Assembly (NCBI GenBank): GCA_947575475.1
Contig: CANPNN010000010.1
Location: forward strand, 1 to 17,712
Source: an uncultured Pseudoflavonifractor sp.
Lineage (GTDB): Bacteria; Bacillota_A; Clostridia; Oscillospirales; Oscillospiraceae
Length of the DNA: 17,712 nt
Direction: 5' to 3'
Part shown: piece after piece, positions 14,896 through 17,712 of the stretch
How the letters are laid out: the number at the start of each line of letters is the position of its first letter
How positions within the stretch are numbered: the stretch's first letter is position 1
Position numbers and translations under genes: made by a program
Notes under the pieces: generated by a model
The model's database searches: none
Told to the model about the DNA's origin: nothing
Seen by the model: the letters and a program-made list of their open reading frames with translations, nothing else

Positions 14896-14990
14896 AAAAG
14901 GCTAAGAGCGAGGCGTCCGGCAGAGCCGGACTGTTTGAATGGACCGCCTTCGGCGGACTCCAGTCAAATCGCTTTTAGCCTTTTGCTTTT
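14896..14990 (+). repeat. Structured dispersed repeat, copy B (three-way junction, likely bidirectional terminator)
   Basis: The outer 16-bp stem (14896-14911 with 14969-14984, one G-U pair) encloses two hairpins: gtccggc/gccggac with a 3-base loop (14915-14931), and tttga/tcaaa plus tgga/tcca plus ccgcc/ggcgg with a ttc loop (14934-14968). The whole forms a cloverleaf-like three-way junction. T-rich tails on both sides (gcttttt on plus; the accaaaacc tract read on minus) suit termination of the convergent MATE and mnmA genes. A diverged copy lies in opposite orientation ahead of dut (1393-1481). It may be one member of a genome-wide repeat family of the REP/BIME or miniature-element kind. 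Confidence 0.8.
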
Positions 14991-15002
14991 TAATGTTTCA
15001 TT

Positions 15003-16025
15003 TTAACTGATCCACGCGCTTCCTACAACAACGTCTCCCTCGTAAAACACCGCCAGCTGTCCCGGGGTGGGAGCCCGGACGGGGGCGTGGGCCTGGACCA
15101 GAACGCCCTTTTCCTGGGGAATAAGGGTGCAGGGGACCTCCGACTTGGAGTGGCGGAACCGGGCGGTCACCTCCCGGGAGCCCTCCAGGCCCTCTATGGC
15201 GATCCAGTTGGGTTCCCTGCAGAATATCTCCTCCCGAAAGAGGTCGGAGCCGTCGGAGAGGGTGACCGTATTCGTTTCCGGGTCGATGGCCGATACATAG
15301 TAGCGGTGGGGCCCCGACACCCCCAGCCCCCGGCCCTGGCCCAGGGTGTAGCGGTGGATACCCTTGTGACGGCCCAGCACTGTGCCATCGGGGGCGATAA
15401 AGTCCCCTGGGGGGCAGCCCTGGCCTCGGTCCTCCAGCCACTGGCCGTAATCGTCGCCGGGGATAAAGCAGATCTCCATGCTGTCCGGCTTCTCCGCCAC
15501 AGGGATGCCGAAGGCCCGGGCCATCTCCCGGACCTCCCGTTTGTCATACTCTCCAAGGGGGAACAGAGTCCTTTGCAAGATCTCCTGGGGCAGGCGGGAG
15601 AGCAGATAGGACTGGTCGTTGGCGGGCCTTCCCCGGAGAAGGAGGGTCCGGCCTCTCTCGCCCGGGGCCGTCCGGGCGTAGTGGCCCATGGACACCAGCT
15701 CCGCCCCCCTCTCCCGGGCCAGGGAGAGCAGGGAGGGGAATTTCACCAGGGGGTTGCACCGGGCGCAGGGCAGGGGCGTCCGCCCCGAGAGGTAGTCGGC
15801 GGCGAAGGGGGCCTTCACATGCTCCTCCAGGGCCTGGGTGATATCCATCACGTGAAATTCAATACCCAGCTCCTCCGCCACCCGGCGGGCGTCGGCCTCC
15901 CCAGCGGCCTCGGGCCCTACGGAGAGGTAGAGGGCGATGACGGTGTAGTCCTCCTGCAAAAGCCGGGCCGCCACGGCGGAATCCACCCCGCCGGACAGGC
16001 CGAGAACGATCTTGGGTTTTGTCAT
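15003..16025 (-). CDS. mnmA: tRNA-uridine 2-sulfurtransferase MnmA
   Basis: MnmA activates U34 of tRNA-Lys, -Glu and -Gln with ATP and replaces its O2 with sulfur from a persulfide, giving s2U34. The 340-residue protein has the N-terminal PP-loop SGGVDS (11-16), the first catalytic-type cysteine C90 in PCARCNPLVKF, the DQSYLLSRL block (137-145), and the second cysteine C186 in MEICFIPGDDYG. A beta-barrel and C-terminal domain follow (GRHKGIHRYTLGQGRGL and onward). C87, three before C90, is extra. The start is the ATG at 16023-16025, with GAGGAG upstream; an in-frame ATG at 16061 would add 12 residues that do not fit the family. It is 32 bases downstream of the decayed nuclease-like gene and likely depends on a promoter further up, with mnmG. 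Confidence 0.96.
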   Translation of the reverse strand: MTKPKIVLGLSGGVDSAVAARLLQEDYTVIALYLSVGPEAAGEADARRVAEELGIEFHVMDITQALEEHVKAPFAADYLSGRTPLPCARCNPLVKFPSLLSLARERGAELVSMGHYARTAPGERGRTLLLRGRPANDQSYLLSRLPQEILQRTLFPLGEYDKREVREMARAFGIPVAEKPDSMEICFIPGDDYGQWLEDRGQGCPPGDFIAPDGTVLGRHKGIHRYTLGQGRGLGVSGPHRYYVSAIDPETNTVTLSDGSDLFREEIFCREPNWIAIEGLEGSREVTARFRHSKSEVPCTLIPQEKGVLVQAHAPVRAPTPGQLAVFYEGDVVVGSAWIS

Positions 16026-16057
16026 GGGATCTCCTCTTCTCTTAAAAAATATATAAA

Positions 16058-17109
16058 TCAATCATTCTCCCATGTCTTCCCTCTTAAAAGATTCGCAATT
16101 TCTTTTGTATCTGGTAATTTTTTGATCCCTTCCAAATTGAGAACTTCTGTAAGGTCAAATACCCTTGATCCTCTTGGCGGGTATGGAGAATTTTTCCTAA
16201 ATTCGGTTTCATAAAATTCGTCGACCAGGAAATATCGTGTATGGATACCGCCGTCCCAACCATGTTTTTTGGAGTCCTCAATCGCTATTTCAATTCGCTG
16301 CTTAATTTCGTCAGTAATCTCTTTGCCGCTGATACCCTTTTCCGCTTGATAACACCGTTACCTCCAATGGTATCAACGCTAATAATTGCCGAAATTTTCC
16401 CAATTGCCCGGACGGCTTTATCCTTATAGAGGCCAAGATAAGTATGGCCGCGAAATCCCCGATCCATATTGTCATAATATAATTTCAGCTGTTTGTTTAT
16501 GTCAAGCGTTCACCCTACCAATTGCACCCGCATCCGCTTCCAATCACCCGGAATCAAATTATCGTGATCACAGTAGTCTTTATAATCCTCCAAAATATCT
16601 TTCAGGTCATAATCCCGAATATCAAGCACAGCTTGAACTTTTGTAATTATCTGTTCAAATGTAGTATTGATATGTCGAACATTCGTAATGCCGTTTCGCC
16701 TATTTTCCTCATTTTTCAACCGAAGAATTTCTTCAAAATCAGTACGATTCATTTCTGGCATAGGCGCAGGAGCTATTGTTAACAAACATTTACATGTTTC
16801 ATTACCAAACGCATCTAAGTGGTGCTTCAGTTGGCTTAAATTAAATTTTCCTTCAGCAGAAAGCTTTGTTTCGATTGTAATTTTAAAGCTTTCTTGTCTA
16901 ATTATAGCGTCCGGTATGCTCGTAGGGTCTTTCTCCTGATTCCAAAATTGAATTTTTAATTTCTCCTCCCCTTCTACGCAGTCAATTTCTTGTAAAAAGC
17001 GAAAAAATTTATCTGGCGAATAAGAATATAATCGGGACAGAAGTAAAAGTGTATTAGCGGTTGCCATATTTTCTTTGCCATGGTATCTCTGAAAATAATG
17101 CACATTCAT
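16058..17109 (-). pseudogene. Decayed PD-(D/E)XK nuclease-like gene (one in-frame stop, one frameshift)
   Basis: The start ATG (17107-17109) has a GGAGAGAAGG ribosome binding site, and 199 codons are intact: MNVHYFQRYHGKENMATAN onward. PDA (66-68), then ETK (80-82), and a following NLSQLKHHL helix match a PD-(D/E)XK nuclease core (D67, E80, K82). An in-frame TGA (16510-16512) interrupts it, after which the same frame goes on with ordinary sequence (DRGFRGHTYLGLYKDKAVRAIGK in pieces). Near 16338-16345 coding moves to another frame, explained by loss of one base in an A tract read on minus, and continues to a TGA at 16058 (GKTWEND end). The whole would be about 350 residues. The region is clearly more AT-rich than its neighbours, which points to transfer. 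It sits between mnmG and mnmA on the same strand. No relative can be named with certainty; a defence or selfish-element function is speculation. Confidence 0.8.
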
Positions 17110-17149
17110 TTTGCCTTCTCTCCTTTCCCTTTGGTACAATCATGGCTTT

Positions 17150-17712
17150 TTATGGCTTTCCCTTTTCCAAATACACCATTAACGCCGCCACATCGGCAGG
17201 GCTGACCCCGGAGACCCGACTGGCCTGGCCCAGGTTTTCCGGGCGTATCTTATCCAGTTTTTGCCGGGCTTCCAGGCGAAGGCCTTGCATGCTCAGGTAG
17301 TCCAGGTCCGGGGGCAAGGGGCGGACTTCCAGCTTCTTCATCTCGTGGACCTGCCGCTCCTGCCGCCGGATGTACCCGGCGTACTTGATCTCGATCTCCG
17401 CCGCCTCAGTAACGGCTGGGGGCAACTCAGGGCGGTCAGGGTCCAGCTCCGCTATGCTCTCATAGGTATTCTCCGGGCGGCGGAGAAGGTCCGCCAGGCG
17501 TCCACCGGGGCAGCCCGTTTTTTCCAGCCGACTGATCTCGGCCTCAACGGCGGCGTATTTGTCCAGCACCTTCTGATAGTCCTCATCGCTCACAAGGCCC
17601 ACCTCGTGACCGATGGGAGCGAGCCTTTTGTCGGCGTTGTCCTGCCGCTGGAGAAGGCGGTATTCGGTGCGGGAGGTCATCATGCGGTAGGGCTCATTGG
17701 TGCCCTTGGTCA
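17150..17712 (-). CDS. mnmG: tRNA uridine-5-carboxymethylaminomethyl modification protein MnmG, C-terminal part
   Basis: MnmG (GidA) with MnmE adds the carboxymethylaminomethyl group at C5 of U34 in several tRNAs, using FAD and a folate. The frame is open to the right edge; its first visible residues, TKGTNEPYRMMTSRTEYR, followed by LLQRQDNAD and RLAPIGHEVGLV, are the highly conserved start of the C-terminal region. Only about 187 residues are present, including the helical domain that binds MnmE and tRNA, with LDYLSMQGLRLEARQKL and RPENLGQASRVSGVSPADVAAL. The N-terminal FAD domain and start codon lie outside. mnmG and mnmA act on the same nucleotide, so their closeness on one strand is functionally sensible; the decayed gene between them is the oddity. 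Confidence 0.97.
   Translation of the reverse strand, partial: TKGTNEPYRMMTSRTEYRLLQRQDNADKRLAPIGHEVGLVSDEDYQKVLDKYAAVEAEISRLEKTGCPGGRLADLLRRPENTYESIAELDPDRPELPPAVTEAAEIEIKYAGYIRRQERQVHEMKKLEVRPLPPDLDYLSMQGLRLEARQKLDKIRPENLGQASRVSGVSPADVAALMVYLEKGKP

Noticed and set aside
16026..16061. Longer start for MnmA at 16061
   Set aside because: The 12 extra residues precede the conserved N-terminus, and GAGGAG lies right before the ATG at 16025.
15087..16214. A 375-codon open frame on the plus strand opposite mnmA
   Set aside because: Antisense shadow of a well-conserved gene; Gly/Pro/Val-rich composition and no ribosome binding site.
16510..16512. Selenocysteine or other recoding of the TGA in the nuclease-like gene
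   Set aside because: No SECIS-like hairpin directly after the TGA was apparent, the family has no known selenoprotein, and a second disabling change downstream favours a pseudogene.
1..17712. CRISPR array, transposase, integrase, phage genes or riboswitch
   Set aside because: No regularly spaced direct repeats, no recombinase-like protein and no conserved aptamer elements were seen on either strand.

Overview
The window looks like chromosome from a GC-rich member of the class Clostridia, most plausibly an Oscillospiraceae-type gut anaerobe (Flavonifractor/Intestinimonas-like). This is an inference from the mix of a Gram-positive elongasome cluster (mreC-mreD-PBP2), an SLH-domain protein, a DacF-type carboxypeptidase, tRNA genes with encoded CCA, strong AGGAGG-type ribosome binding sites and strong GC bias at third codon positions. 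No species can be fixed from the sequence alone.

Layout, left to right. (1) 1-7961, plus strand, tightly packed: the 3' part of a U32 peptidase-family gene, dut, maf, mreC, mreD, mrdA (PBP2) and a cytoplasmic GH13 amylase. dut/maf clean or limit the nucleotide pool and growth; mreC, mreD and PBP2 build the lateral cell wall. mreB is missing between maf and mreC, where many Firmicutes carry it. (2) 8043-11844, plus strand, separate units with recognisable promoters and terminators: a small secreted three-SLH protein, a MarR regulator, a membrane-anchored DUF4015-like putative glycoside hydrolase, and a D-Ala-D-Ala carboxypeptidase whose C-terminus may be frameshifted. (3) 11914-12516, minus strand: a ferritin-like protein with weakened metal-ligand motifs. 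(4) 12589-12852: a consensus promoter, tRNA-Val(GAC), tRNA-Gly(GCC) and a terminator. (5) 12923-14883: an HD-domain protein translationally coupled (TGATG) to a MATE transporter. (6) 15003-17712, minus strand: mnmG (partial) and mnmA, two tRNA wobble-uridine modification genes, separated by an AT-rich, decayed PD-(D/E)XK nuclease-like gene.

The most interesting signals are two: a structured, dispersed repeat present twice in opposite orientations (about 1393-1481 ahead of dut, and 14896-14984 between MATE and mnmA), whose better copy folds as a three-way junction and probably serves as a bidirectional terminator; and the foreign-looking nuclease-like gene at 16058-17109, intact for 199 codons, then broken by one in-frame TGA and one single-base frameshift, inserted in the mnmG-mnmA unit. 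No complete new multi-gene defence or mobile system is visible, and there are no CRISPR arrays, transposases, integrases or recognisable riboswitches. The only stretch over 300 bases without an intact gene is the pseudogene region.
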